A stretch of DNA of 64,000 bases from Gordius sp. MW1 (GCA_964036665.1 OZ038528.1:26523245-26587244), one strand, 5' to 3'; numbered from the stretch's first letter, positions 10,880 through 21,179 are shown. Notes: a model not told the origin generated them from the sequence alone. A program made the numbers and translations.

Positions 10880-11735
10880 CGTTATTTGCCCCCCCCCCCT
10901 AATTTTTTATCCTCTTTCTCACCAGGGGGGAGGGGGGGGGTGTTTTGCCCCCCCCCTTATTTTTTATCCTCTTTCTCACCAGGGGGAGGGGGGGGGGGTG
11001 TTTTGCCCCCCCCCTAATTTTTTATCCTCTTTCTTACCAGGGGGGAGGGGGGTGTTTTGCCCCCCACCCTTATTTTTATCCTCTTTTTGACCAGATGGGA
11101 GGGGGGGGGGGTGTTTTGCCCCCCCCCCCTATTTTTTATCCTTATATTGACCAGAGGGGAGGGGGGGGGGGGTGTTTTGCCCCCCCCCCAATTTTTTACG
11201 CTCTTTCTTACCGAGGGGGAGTGGGGGGGGGGGGGGGGGGTGTTTTGCCCCCCCCCCTTATTTTTTATCCTCTTTTTGACCAGAGGGGAGGGGGGGGGGG
11301 TGTTTTGCCCCCCCCCCCCCTTATTTTTTAACCTCTTTCTCACCAGGGGGGAGGGGGGGTGTTTTGCCCCCTCCCCTATTTTTTACGCTTTTTCTCACCA
11401 GGGGGGGTGTTCACCAGGGGGGGGGGGGGGGGGGGGGTTTGCCCCTTCCCACACCCCCCACCCCCTATTTTTTATCCTCTTTTTGACCAGAGGTGAGGGG
11501 GGGGGGGGGTGTTTTGCCCCCCCCTTATTTTTTATCCTCTTTTTGACCAGAGGGGAGGGGGGGGGGTGTTGCCCCCCCCCCCTCTTATTTTTTACCCTCT
11601 TTCTCACCAGGGGGGAGGGGGGGGGGGGGTGTTTTGCCCCCCCCCCCTAATTCTTTACGCTCGGCCTTACCAGGGGGGAGGGGGGTGTTTTGCCCCCCCC
11701 CCTTATTTTTTATCCTCTTTTTGACCAGATGCACC
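10880..11735 (+). repeat. G/C-run minisatellite array, left arm of foldback A
   Basis: About 14 tandem units of the form C8-10 + ttattttttatcctctttct + caccagggg + G-run + tgttttg. The lengths of the C and G runs vary from unit to unit while the AT core is conserved, with two core variants (ctctttctcaccagg and ctctttttgaccaga). Each unit can form a C-run/G-run hairpin, and the G runs are potential G-quadruplex formers. Run lengths are error-prone in assembly. Confidence 0.95.
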
Positions 11736-11744
11736 TGGTCAAAA

Positions 11745-12715
11745 TAAGGATAAAAAAAGGGGGGGGGGGCAAAACACCCCCCCCCCCCCCCACCTCCCCC
11801 TGGTGAGAAAGAGGATAAAAAATAAGGGGGGGGCAAAACAACCCCCCCCCCCCTCCCCCCTGGTAAGAAAGAGCGTAAAAAATTAGGGGGGGGGGGGGCA
11901 AAACACCCCCCCCCCTCCCCCCTGGTGAGAAAGAGGGTAAAAAATAAGGGGCCCCTCTGGTCAAATAAAGGATAAAAAATAAGGGGGGGGGGGGCAAAAC
12001 ACCCCCCCCCCCCTCCCCCCTGGTAAGAAAGAGCGTAAAAAATTAGGGGGGGGGGGCAAAACACCCCCTTCCCTCCCCCCTGGTGAGAAAGAGCGTAAAA
12101 AATAGTGGGGGGGGGGGCAAAACACCCCCCCCCCCCCTCTTTCCCATCTGGTCAAAATAAGGATAAAAAAAGGGGGGGGGCAAAACCCCCCCCCCCCCTC
12201 CCCCTGGTGAGAAAGAGGATAAAAAATAAGGGGGGGGGCAAAACAACCCCCCCTCCCTCCCCCCCTGGTAAGAAAGAGCGTAGAAAATTAGGGGGGGGGG
12301 GGGGCAAAACACCCCCCCTCCCCTCTGGTCAAAATAAGGATAAAAAATAGGGGGGGGGGCAAAACACCCCCCCTCTCATCTGGTCAAAAAGAGGATAAAA
12401 AATAAGGGCTGGGGGGCAAAACACCCCCCCCCCCCTCCCCCCTGGTAAGAAAAAGCGTACAAAATTAGGGGGGGGGGCAAAACACCCCCCCCCCCCTCCC
12501 CCCTGGTGAGAAAGAGGGTAAAAAATATGGGGGGGGGCAACACCCCCCCCCCCCCCCCCCCCTCCCCTCTGGTCAAAAAGAGGATAAAAAATAGGGGCCC
12601 CTCCCCCCTGGTAAGAAAGAGGATAAAAAATTAGGGGGGGGGGTGACAAAACACCCCCCCCCCCCCTCCCCCCTGGTGAGAAAGAGGATAAAAAATTAGG
12701 GGGGGGGGCAAAATA
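11745..12715 (-). repeat. G/C-run minisatellite array, right arm of foldback A
   Basis: This is the same unit in reverse orientation (caaaacacccc... ccctggtgagaaagaggataaaaaataagggg), about 15 units, mirroring the left arm around 11740. Some units are short or fused, for example around 11950 and 12600 where C and G runs abut without the tgttttg spacer, indicating unequal loss of core sequence. Confidence 0.95.
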
Positions 12716-12849
12716 ACGGGACAAATTTATAATATATTTAAATTTTTTAATCACCATTTTAGATATTTACATTTACTTTATTTTATATTTTCAATGGATA
12801 ATAATATAATTTATTTTTGAATCATCTTAAATAAAATTAAATTTGATTA

Positions 12850-13405
12850 TACATTATTATAAATATCAGGAAAACATTCATATATCGCGATTGAATTGTA
12901 TTTACAAATGGTAATTGCAATTTTCTGCCTCATAAAAAATCCTTCACGTTTGTCGCCGGAAAACGTGGAAAGATGTTTTCCCACTTTTTTGATAAGGTTG
13001 AGGGCTTGAGGGCCAAATGTTGTTAAGGTAGTGGTCGCTATGGGACAGAAAATAATTGATGGACCTAGGTCAGAATACTTGGTAGTTTTTTGGGCTTCGG
13101 CTGTCGCCAGTGGATCTTTATTTTTATTCGTTGGTGGCATCGGAGCAAGTAAAGTCCCAGGCCAAGCTAAGTCCTTTTTCCCAAGGAGACAGCGTTTGAC
13201 CATCAGGTCTCTTACTATCTCCACAAAGACCTGATGGTTCAAGGATGGATGGAAAGCCAGCTTTATTCATGTAGTTATGAATAACTTTATTGACGGCTGC
13301 ATGGCGTAAATATCTTGCCTTATTGCGATTGCAATGGAGGCCATGGTGGCCCTTCGGTCGAACAGGAGATTTGCATAATGAGCAGATGTGCTCAGAAACA
13401 ATTTG
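12850..13405 (-). pseudogene. Retroelement C-terminal fragment: zinc finger + restriction-like endonuclease motif
   Basis: Minus-strand translation from ~13400 gives EHICSLCKSPVRPKGHHGLH followed by CNRNKARYLRHA, a CxxC...HxxxC-type zinc-binding motif. It continues with AGFPSILEPSGLCGDSKRPD and, in the same frame, SPWEKGLSLAWDFTC: a PD...D arrangement like restriction-like endonuclease (REL) domains at the C-terminus of some retroelement polyproteins. After a TAA and one frameshift (~13150-13130) the frame continues in the 131-codon ORF (12847-13242) with TFGPQALNLIKKVGKHLS and GDKREGFFMRQKIAI, the conserved tail. The RT itself is absent here. It is not functional, and lies only in the right arm of foldback A. 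Confidence 0.55.
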
Positions 13406-13732
13406 TATTAATAAATGATTGAAAAATATTGATTAGCATTATATGGCAGCTACCAACTCTAATAGTAAGCTAAAATTGAATTTGCTAAAAACCATGTTTA
13501 GTTTAAAACAAGCCTGCTCAATACCACGGTTATATCAAACCTATCTGCCAAATGCCCGGTTACTTACATCTCTCCCAACCAGCAACCATGGCAACTTTAA
13601 TCTGCCATGCTAGTAACCGGGTTATTAAGCAGCATGTGCTGCTTAATAATGATGGTAATGGTAGGAGATATGTGCCTATTATCAGGTTTAGCACTATACC
13701 AGCAGAACCCATTGAGCAGATTAACAACACTA

Positions 13733-13902
13733 CATACCACCTTAACCGATTTTCGTTAATCATGTTTGCCATAGGTTGAATATTCATTTTTGTCATGCGA
13801 AAGTCATTCGTCGGTCGAGCTTAGTTTACCCCAAGCTCCACCGTAGAATTCTCATCTCTGTGGCTTTTATAAGCTTTCCTTCTCTGGCGTTTAATGCCGA
13901 TG
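13733..13902 (-). pseudogene. RTE LINE fragment carried by Helitron copy 1 (part 1)
   Basis: The reverse complement encodes the RTE block ALNARE-KLIKATEMRILRW..LG...LD and a downstream QPMANMINENRLRWY peptide. It directly continues in 10290-10526 if the foldback element and one target duplication are discounted, and matches 60785-60949 of Helitron copy 2. The shared start point with the copy-2 fragment shows common descent. Confidence 0.8.
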
Positions 13903-14570
13903 CTTATTAATCAATTTTTAATTCAATAATTAATTTATTATCATAATGTCAAGTTCGACAAAAAATAAGGTTTTTTAAACTCACTTTGTTGTTCACATGT
14001 ATTCTATTTTTATTTAATTAATTTAATAATCCACAGTCCAGGTTTAAAATGCTCCATAAAATGACCATTGTCTTACGTTAATTTGTATGAGTAAAGCCAT
14101 TTTTACTTTTGCGCCCGAATCGAGCCCGGAGCAACATCCTTAATCTCAGTTATTTCCGAAACATGCGAATATCCCCTAACTTCCTAAGCAAATCCTCCTT
14201 TTTGTTTAAAATATGCCTAGATGTACAGCATTAAAAACTGAGATATTACGAGGGGTCGTAAAAAAGCATTGCCCACAAACCTTACTTTGGTCAATAAGCT
14301 ATCAGTGTACTCAGATAATTCATAAAAACTTAAGGCAACCGGTATAAGCATGGACGTAGCCAAGCTCTCAAACATTAAGGTCCGTTTTTCTCCCCTGACT
14401 AAATTTCACAGCATATGAAATGTTTTTCAACGAAGTGTAGAAGAGTTTAGGTTAAAGGCTCAACAAAAAACAACACGGGGCCCGGGGGCGCTACGCTACC
14501 TAACACCAAAGAACCGAGGACAATAACCTTGTTAGGAGTTAGGGGCGGAGCCCTTCTTAGAGGTCCGAAG

Positions 14571-14900
14571 AACTGAGATATATCAACATTTATTGGCACT
14601 TTGTTAAAAGTATTTTCATTTTTCTCCTTATTTAACGCGTAAAAAATGATAAAATTAGATTTTTTTAATTTATTTAGCCACGCAGGAGGGGACACGATCG
14701 TCCTATAATAATAATTGACGTGAAAAATAAGCAAAAAAATGACTCTGATTTAATGTTTAAAATCGTAAAAAGTTTCCATTTTCCGCAGCACATGCCTACA
14801 TTTATCACACTACACTATCTACACGCATGACGTTGTAGAAAATACTTTGATTGACATTTTATTAAATAACTGTATATTCAAATTTTCAAAGAACACGATA
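14571..14900 (+). repeat. Dispersed repeat R2, copy 1
   Basis: The sequence from gatatatcaacatttattgg to the 'ccgcagcacatgcctac' box is nearly identical to 37636-37870 and 59507-59720. It includes the shared 'gccacgcaggagggg' and 'cgtcctataata' words. It has no coding capacity. The other copies extend ~270 bp further into a tail (ggtctggtagttttccaaaa..(ca)n), reminiscent of the conserved 3' tails of SINE or Helitron-like elements. This copy is embedded in Helitron copy 1. Confidence 0.75.
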
Positions 14901-15125
14901 GATACGCATTGCGTCATGAGGTTGCTTTTGATGGACATTTTATTAAACGTCAAAACATATAAAACAAAATAACTTGACCGCCTTATGACTAAGAGATTTG
15001 GAATATAGTTAAAACCTAGGCTCAGACCTATTAAATATTTACAGAAATTTTCATCTAAATCGGTCTAGCCGTTTTGGAGGAGTTGAATAACCCACACTGT
15101 TTCACGAGAATTTTATATATATAGA

Positions 15126-15815
15126 TATAATTTTCAAGGACGAAAAAGTATTGTATAAAATTTTGGCAAAATGAGTTAAAAAGTAGATATCTTTAAGATA
15201 GGTTGGTTTATGCAATAGCGAATGAAACTTGTTTCGGAACAATAATGATTTGGAGTGAGGGGTTTTGACAAATAAAATGGGCAATTCATCAGGCGTTAGG
15301 AAAATTTGATTATTAAAAAAGTTAAAGTTGCTGCAGCTATAATACGATAATCAAACTGATTAATTATTCAACAAGTACTTCGTGTTTAATTGGATTTTTG
15401 AAATCCATTGTTCCGATAGACAGTGAGTACTTTAATCCGGCGCGGAGCTTTTAAAATAATGATTTAATAAAATTTGAGCTTAAATCGGTCAACATTAAAA
15501 ACTTAGAGCTGGAAATTGTATTTTAGAAAACGGCTGGAGTATCTACTTATTTTTCTCAAACAAAACGCATGCTTTCAAATTAGCTTTTAATGAATATGAT
15601 GTTAATAGTATGCCACCAGTGAATATTACATATCTGGCTTAGCAAACCTGTGCATAGGCCTAGTAGCATTGGAATTAGAGGGGGGCAATAATGATTTGGG
15701 GTGGGGCAAAATAATTATTTTTTGAAAGCCATAATTTTCATAAATTTCATAAATTTCAACAATTTTTTGGATTTAAAGGGGGCAGCCGCCCCCCCCCCCC
15801 TTGACGCCGCCTATG
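15126..15815. other. AT-rich stretch ending in a G/C-run repeat
   Basis: Bases 15126-15660 show nothing recognisable. Bases 15665-15815 resemble the G-run/C-run non-autonomous elements seen elsewhere (ggatttaaagggggcagccgccccccc..gccgcctatgg), comparable with 53925-53970. They may be an insertion that truncated the hAT copy beginning at 15816. Confidence 0.4.
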
Positions 15816-16845
15816 GTCATTAGCTTTATTGAGCTTAGAATATGACTTTATAAATGTTATTCCCCCGGATGATATTCTAAATTCGTTTGCAACTTCGAGG
15901 AAAAGGCGTTTAATGAACTGCTATTATCTTAAGACTAATTTTAATATTTAGTGAAGAAATACCTACTTGTTTTAAACTTTTCATCACTTTCAAAATATAT
16001 TAAAATATTATTAAATTCACGAAAATCCTATCCTGGATATTTGTCCATCTCACATGCTTATTGTTTAACAAACATCTCTTGCATATTTTTATGTAGCACA
16101 TTTAATACCAATGATTTTTTAAAAGTGGCTTGCACACCATTTTTCCCCTTCGTTAGTGGTACCTCATCATAAGTTTGAGCAGCACATATTACTTTTAAGT
16201 TAATTTTAATAAAAAATTCCTGATGTTATTGACAATTGTTACTGCATCAAAACTTTCACAACAAAATGAACACAAACACTAAGTTGTTCTGTGCAACTCA
16301 CATCTCCAATTTCATCTAAAATTATATAAAATTTTGATTCATTTAATTTTGACAGAATATATTTAAGAATCATTTTAGCCGTTATATTTATTAGTGCATT
16401 TTAAATTTTTGGTGGTGTAAATTATCAGGGACCATAACACTCATTCTCGCATTTGTTTTATTTCACAATTAAGTTTTTTTTATATTATATTTATATGTTA
16501 CAATTTCGCCTTTCGATCTATAGGCATTTATGTTTTCATTGTTTCCCTGATATAAATGCTGCCTGAAAATGCTGCCTATATAGTATAGTATATGTAAAAT
16601 TAAGATTTGTTATATATATAACCAAGATTTTTTGGGGGTTGTGGTAATATAAGAATTTTATAAAAACTTTGTAGTATAGTATTTTACTATTTGTATTATT
16701 TTTAAAAATATCGAAGTTTTCTTGTCAATATCCCGTTTCCACTTTGTGTTCCTACAATTCATTTGTACACAAACTTACTTTACCTTGTGAAATTTTTTAT
16801 ATTTTCTTCATATAATCGTTTTAACTACATTACTTTTGTTGTAGT
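15816..16845 (+). mobile_element. hAT element copy 2, transposase-remnant part
   Basis: This is the reverse-complement counterpart of ~23590-24580 in the complete hAT derivative. Plus-strand 15820-15950 encodes LALLSLEYDFINVIPPDDIL and a following ATSRKRR segment, the hAT C-terminus. From ~15950 to 16420 the coding remnant is on the opposite strand, the same inverted arrangement as in copy 1. At ~16845 the match stops and resumes at ~20588, so a ~3.7 kb insertion split the element. The left end is truncated by the G/C-run repeat. Confidence 0.75.
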
Positions 16846-17063
16846 TAGCTAATTAAGATTTGACAGTTGTTGAAGTTGGCTAAGTAAGATTTGACAGTTG
16901 GCTAATTAAGATTTTACAGGAATTTATATGCACGCGAAACGAGTACTCATCTGCGGCTCATTCATAATTAGGCGTGAGAAATAATTTGGTTATGGTCTGC
17001 GATTAATGGTTTGTTTAAAGCACTAATTAGAAGCAGACGAAAATGTAAAGGGCATTTATTATT
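16846..17063 (+). repeat. LTR-like insertion, left part (interrupted by RTE 1)
   Basis: This is foreign sequence relative to the hAT family, starting near tgttgtagttagctaattaag and containing three partial repeats of gctaa(t/g)taagatttgacag. It continues beyond RTE element 1 at 20183-20587. The two parts form ~620 bp with TATA and polyadenylation signals but no coding, consistent with a solo LTR. Exact ends and target duplication were not resolved. Confidence 0.4.
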
Positions 17064-17085
17064 AAGATGTGCAGTACATCAAACT
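17064..17085. repeat. 22 bp target-site duplication of RTE element 1, left copy
   Basis: The 22 bases starting aagatgtgca and ending catcaaact are repeated exactly at 20161-20182. They flank the RTE insertion and fix its ends. Length and identity suit target-primed reverse transcription. Confidence 0.95.
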
Positions 17086-17269
17086 AACACTACCAACGAC
17101 GGTCCCAAGTCCGTGTGAAAAAAGTGGAGGGTTGGCGTCAGGTCGGAAGCCGGCTGTAAAAAAGCAACTCCAAACAACTTGGCAGCTTCAAATACGAACT
17201 TATACCAGAATGTTAGGGCGTCCTCCCCAAACGACGCGCATTGCATCATCCGCCCGTGCAATGTGAAAA

Positions 17270-18203
17270 GTATACAAGGGTTACCGCCTCACTCACAACG
17301 AAGGCGGTTATGAATCTAGTTGTCGAACGGACAAAGTGGCCAGCTGGAATGTGGGCACGCTGACGGGGAAGAGCATCGAGGTTGCGCAGATGCTAAAAAG
17401 GCGAAGGATACACATAGCGTGTCTACAAGAAACGCGGTGGCATGGAACAAAAGCCAGGGAGCTAGGAGATGGTTACAAGCTATACTACTCGGGTTCCCCA
17501 TCACGGAAGAACGGGGTCGGTATAGTGCTTAGCGATTCCTTTAAGGACAAGGTAGTCGAAGTCAAAGGATGCTCGGATAGATTGATGTGCATAAAGCTGG
17601 CGGATCAAGGCGGCCTTGTCAATGTTATTTGTGCGTATTCGCCCCAGGTTGGATGTTCCGAAAATGAGAAGGACGAATTCTATGAGAAGCTCGAAAAAGA
17701 AATATGCTACGTGAAGCCTGACAAATCTCATCATCGGATCAGACTTTAATGGGCACGTTGGGAAAGAAAAGGGCGTGTACGAACGAAATCACGGCGGGCA
17801 TGGCTATGGGGTGAAGAATAAAAAGGGAGAGAAGTTACTACAGATGGCGCAAGCTTACGATATGGCCATTGTAAATACCTTCTTTCAGAAGCGTACCGAA
17901 CATTTAGTGACGTACAGCAGTGGGGATCACCTTACACAGGTCGACTACATCCTAGTGAAGCGCAAAAATCTGTGGCAAGTTAAAGATTGCAAGGTTATAC
18001 CGGGGGAAGAAATCGCCAAACAACATCGGCCAGTTGTCCTATATATAGCAAGAAAGATTTTTCCCGAAAGGAGAAAAGTCTACACACCAAGGACAAAGTA
18101 CGAAAAGCTTAAGGATGATCGTGCAAATGAAATGTTTCACGCTCGAACAACTCTGCTCTTGAAGGTTGCAGGCTTGGGGGGGGGCGGCTTTAACAAAAGG
18201 TGA
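17270..18203 (+). pseudogene. RTE 1 endonuclease domain (frameshifted)
   Basis: Exo/endo/phosphatase-type nuclease that nicks the target DNA. Frame 1 (to 17749) has SWNVGTLTGKS, then the catalytic-Glu box CLQETRWHG, GVGIVLSD and VICAYSPQVG. A frameshift near 17735 moves the conserved SDFNGHVGK box to the next frame, which continues from 17775 with ERNHGGHGYG, TYSSGDHLTQVDYILV and a final QHRPVV carrying the terminal His. The domain is complete in motif order but split. A run of eight G near 18176-18184 and a TGA at 18201 separate it from the RT frame. Confidence 0.85.
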
Positions 18204-18245
18204 GACACCGTTGCAAATGTTCTAAAGGAAACGGCCTTTCAAATC

Positions 18246-20057
18246 TTGGGACGAACTAAGGGCGGCAGAGCTCACAAGCGTGAACTATGGTGGTGGAATG
18301 ACTCGGTCAAAGAGGCTATAGTAGAAAAGAAGGCGTTGTACCTACGATGGTACAAAACAAAGAAAGAAGAAGACTACGTGGCATATCGTGAAGCGAAACG
18401 CAAAGCTAAGATAGCGGTTGCGATAGCAAAGAGCGAGGCTTACACCGAGATGGTAAACAAGCTCGATACCAAGGGCGGCGACATAGTCATGTATAAACTC
18501 GCAAAGATTAGGAGTCGAGATGTCGGGACACTGAAAGTCATTAAAAGCGAAGAGGGACGAACGTTGTGCAAACCGAAGAAAGTCATCAAAAGATGGAAAG
18601 ATTATTTCCAAAATATGATGAACAAAACGAATGATAGAAGACCGCTAGAGAGGGTGGAACCGAACTCGAGCTTGGTTTTACCTTTGCAGGCTTATGAAGT
18701 AGGAGCGCAACTAACGAAGATGCAAAAAGGGAAAGCGCTAGGTCCCGATGATTTACCGATCGAAGCTTGGCTTGGGTGCAAAGGAGAAGGAATCGACATA
18801 ATGACAGGCCTATTTAACGCTATGCTGTATGAGAGTCGTATCCCTGACCAATGGAGGGAAAGTACGATCATACCCATATACAAAGGCAAAGGAGACGCGC
18901 AGGAATGTGGCAACTTTAGAAGTATCAAGTTGACCTGCCACTCACTAAAACTACTAGAAAGGGTGCTAGTGAAAAGGCTCAATGACGAAGTTTGTCTCTC
19001 GCCCAATCAGTTTAGATTCGTGGCCGGTAAATCAACGATGGATCCAATCTTTGCGTTGAAGCAGACGATAGAAAAATATGGCGACATAAGAAAGAACTTA
19101 CACGTGGTCTTCATCGATTTAGAAAAGGCCTACGATACGGTTCTGAGAGTCTTAATATGGTGGTCCCTTAGAGCCAGAAATATACCCGAAGGATATGTTC
19201 GACTTATCAAGGAAATGTATAATGGCGCGGTTGCATCTATTAGGACTACCGTAGGAGAAACGAAACCCTTCCGAATAATGATTGGACTACATCAAGGGTC
19301 AGCGTTAAGCCCATTCTTGTTTAATCTAATTATGGATACAATAACAAAGGACTTGCACAAGCCAGCCCCTTGGACTATGCTATATGCCTATGATATTGTC
19401 CTATGCGATGAAACAAGAGAAGGGGTTTTTCATCAGGCGAAAAAATGGTCAGAAGGTTTTTCGGAATTCGGGCTAAAGGTCAGCGAGAAGAAAACGGTTT
19501 ACATGCAAACGATGGGCGGTAGTCCGCAAATGCACAAAAATGACGGTCCAATGTACACGGAGGTTGATAAGTTCACATATCTTGGCTCGCTATTACATCA
19601 AGAGGGAGGATGTACCGCCGAAGTCCATTCTCGGATCAAGAAAGCATGGCTCAAGTGGCGCAGCATCTCCGGTGTCATGTGTGACAAAAAGATACCAATC
19701 TGGTTGAAAAGCAAGGCGTACAAAACCATCGTGCGACCGGTCTTGCTTTACGGGAGCGAAACATGGGCTGTAACCACCGCGGAGGAGAAACTCTTGCAAG
19801 GCACGGAAATGAGAATGGTGCGATGGAGCTTAGGCTACACCAAGCTGGATCGCATGACGAACGAATCCTTGATGACAAAGATGGGTATACAAGCGACGAA
19901 GGACTTCTTAAAAGAAAATCAACTGCGGTGGTACGGCCATGATTACGAAGAGACGAGGACGATGTCACACGGCGAACACTGGAGATGGACGTGCCTGGAA
20001 GAAGAGAAAGGGGCAGACCACGTGCCACCTGGAAACGACTGGTCGAAAAGGATATAG
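18246..20057 (+). pseudogene. RTE 1 reverse transcriptase, 603 codons, altered active site
   Basis: This is the longest ORF in the window. RT motifs in order: GKALGPDDLPIEAW (~165), WRESTIIPIYKGKG (~205), NQFRFVAGKSTMD, VVFIDLEKAYDTV with the first catalytic Asp (~295), LHQGSALSPFLFNLIMD, then MLYAYDIVLC (~380) where FADD is expected. The first Asp of the DD pair is Tyr, which should abolish polymerase activity. After it come the thumb region and a C-terminal LLYGSETWAV/LLQGTEMRMVRW block and WYGH. A frameshift near 19950 changes the last ~40 codons. ATG at 18246 is only the first Met of the open frame; in the parent element EN and RT were continuous. Confidence 0.9.
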
Positions 20058-20160
20058 ACGTCAAACAGATGGAAATTGGCATGGCATTTACGCGACTCAG
20101 ATGGAAGAGGCTACTGAAAACTTACCCCACGTCTGTAGGATTTTCAACACGATAAAGAAG

Positions 20161-20182
20161 AAGATGTGCAGTACATCAAACT
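20161..20182. repeat. 22 bp target-site duplication of RTE element 1, right copy
   Basis: Exact repeat of 17064-17085 directly after the RTE 3' tail. Confidence 0.95.
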
Positions 20183-20587
20183 GTCTGCATCTCTCAGGCA
20201 AATTGAGGAGCGCATCGACAGGGTATATAAGGATGAATTTGTACTCTACATTTAATCGTTATATTTTTATTTCTGTACCTAGTAATCGTTCGAGAAAGTC
20301 AAAGGTCCCCTAATCCCATACCTTAATTTACCCATAGACGCCACCAGTTCTAGTCTATTGATGCACGAATATTCTCCCTTCGCCATCTTCCTACATCGAC
20401 ATTTACCTTCAAATTTCTGAGGATTATTATCGGATCAATATTTTATTTAATTTGTATCCTAACACAAATACGTTCAACATTGTCCTTAGCCGATCGATTT
20501 TATATTGAATTGTTTACTTCGCCAATTGTGCTTAATGATCTTATTTGCTAAATAAAGGATAAAACCCTGGTAGCGGATAAAATAAGT
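20183..20587 (+). repeat. LTR-like insertion, right part, with TATA and poly(A) signals
   Basis: This continues 16846-17063 after RTE 1. It contains gtatataagg at 20223-20232, an initiator-like gtactctaca downstream, and aataaa at 20551-20556 about 320 bp further, followed by a short end before hAT copy 2 resumes. That order (U3, TATA, R, polyadenylation) suggests a solo LTR in plus orientation. No matching LTR or pol sequence is in the window, so the family is unknown. Confidence 0.4.
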
Positions 20588-20826
20588 CTTTATTTATTTA
20601 TTTAATTTTATTTTATGCCCTATAAACATATGAGGGATCTGAGACAAGGACTTAAATAGATTAAACTTTAAGGTAGTGTGATGTTAAAAAATAATACACT
20701 AAGCAGTAGCGGAAAAGTTTGACGAACGTATATGGGGGAAAAAATTTTCAATTGCCTTTGACCCCTTCCCAATTGTGTAAAATCAAAGCTAGGCTCCTTA
20801 AGGCAAAAAGGCTAGCTACGCCACTG
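20588..20826. mobile_element. hAT element copy 2, terminal part with TIR
   Basis: The reverse complement matches 23296-23600 of the complete hAT derivative: both share the 'atgccctataaacat' region and end in aaggcaaaaaggctagctacgccactg-type TIR sequence (TIR end at 20826). Together with 15816-16845 this reconstructs one hAT copy oriented opposite to the 23.3 kb copy and split by the LTR-like/RTE insertion. Confidence 0.8.
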
Positions 20827-21177
20827 GCAGAGACATCTAAGCATTAATCCATTTTTTGAGCAACAAATGAATGATATAAAATCATAAAATATTTTTCATT
20901 AACTCTTTTTGTCGCTAAGAAAAACATTCGATATTCATTATTTTTTAAAATTGATATAATTGATAAATATTTAATTTAAAATCAAAAAAGAAACATATTA
21001 ATTGACACCGTTAGTTAAATAATCTAACAAGTGTTTAATTTTGTGAATATATTAACATAAGATATCACTTTAATGAAAACTACCATTTAAAATCATCTAG
21101 CCTATCTTTGAAATACTAGAAAACATTTATGTTAATAACAATTTTTAAACATGTAATAAATGTATATTTTTCACAAG
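20827..21177. other. AT-rich non-coding stretch
   Basis: No gene or repeat end is recognised between the hAT TIR and the TA-flanked MITE. Confidence 0.4.
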
Positions 21178-21179
21178 TA

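Larger units (their letters stand above)
10527..13732. mobile_element. hAT-like foldback element A with G/C-run minisatellite arms
   Basis: The termini are perfect inverted repeats TAGTGTTGTTAA...TTAACAACACTA flanked by the 8 bp duplication cataccac, which points to the hAT superfamily. The element is a giant palindrome. Left arm 10527-11735 pairs with right arm 11745-13732 around a centre at ~11736-11744 (accagatgc|acctggtc). Each arm holds ~350 bp of terminal sequence and then a long array of ~55-65 bp units. The right arm has ~640 extra bases (12757-13410) holding a retroelement fragment. No transposase is present. The numerous Pro/Gly/Phe-rich ORFs (PPPLFFILFLTRGE-type) in all frames of both strands are translations of the array and should not be annotated as genes. 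Confidence 0.9.
9465..15125 (-). mobile_element. Non-autonomous Helitron (copy 1), invaded by other elements
   Basis: On the minus strand the element begins TCTATATATATAAAATTC at 15125 and ends at 9465 with a GGCAAA/TTTGCC-type hairpin (9479-9497), GGGTCAGCTA and terminal CTAG. It sits between host A and T, as Helitrons do, without target duplication. A second copy on the plus strand (59942-62000) shares both ends and most of the interior. No Rep/helicase coding is present, so it is non-autonomous. Differences from copy 2 are explained by the 3.2 kb foldback insertion at 10527-13732 and by repeat R2 sequence at 14571-14900. Its sequence also includes a fragment of an RTE LINE. The ORF at 9687-9983 is shared with copy 2 but resembles nothing. 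Confidence 0.85.
17086..20160 (+). mobile_element. RTE-type non-LTR retrotransposon 1, near full length
   Basis: A 3.1 kb LINE between exact 22 bp duplications. Order: ~190 bp 5' leader, apurinic-like endonuclease (17270-18203, one frameshift), RTE reverse transcriptase (18246-20057) and a short 3' end terminating in gataaagaag repeats, typical of RTE elements. Proteins of this clade are often misannotated in arthropods as craniofacial development protein 2-like. It is inserted in the LTR-like sequence which is itself inside hAT copy 2, so it is the youngest layer there. Frameshifts and an active-site change make it inactive. Confidence 0.93.

Noticed and set aside
10802-12757. Many Pro/Gly/Phe-rich ORFs (up to 197 codons) on both strands
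   Set aside because: They are six-frame translations of the G/C-run minisatellite; all frames of both strands are open because the unit lacks stops.
17316-17734. Overlapping ORFs antisense to the RTE endonuclease
   Set aside because: Shadow frames of the real coding strand.
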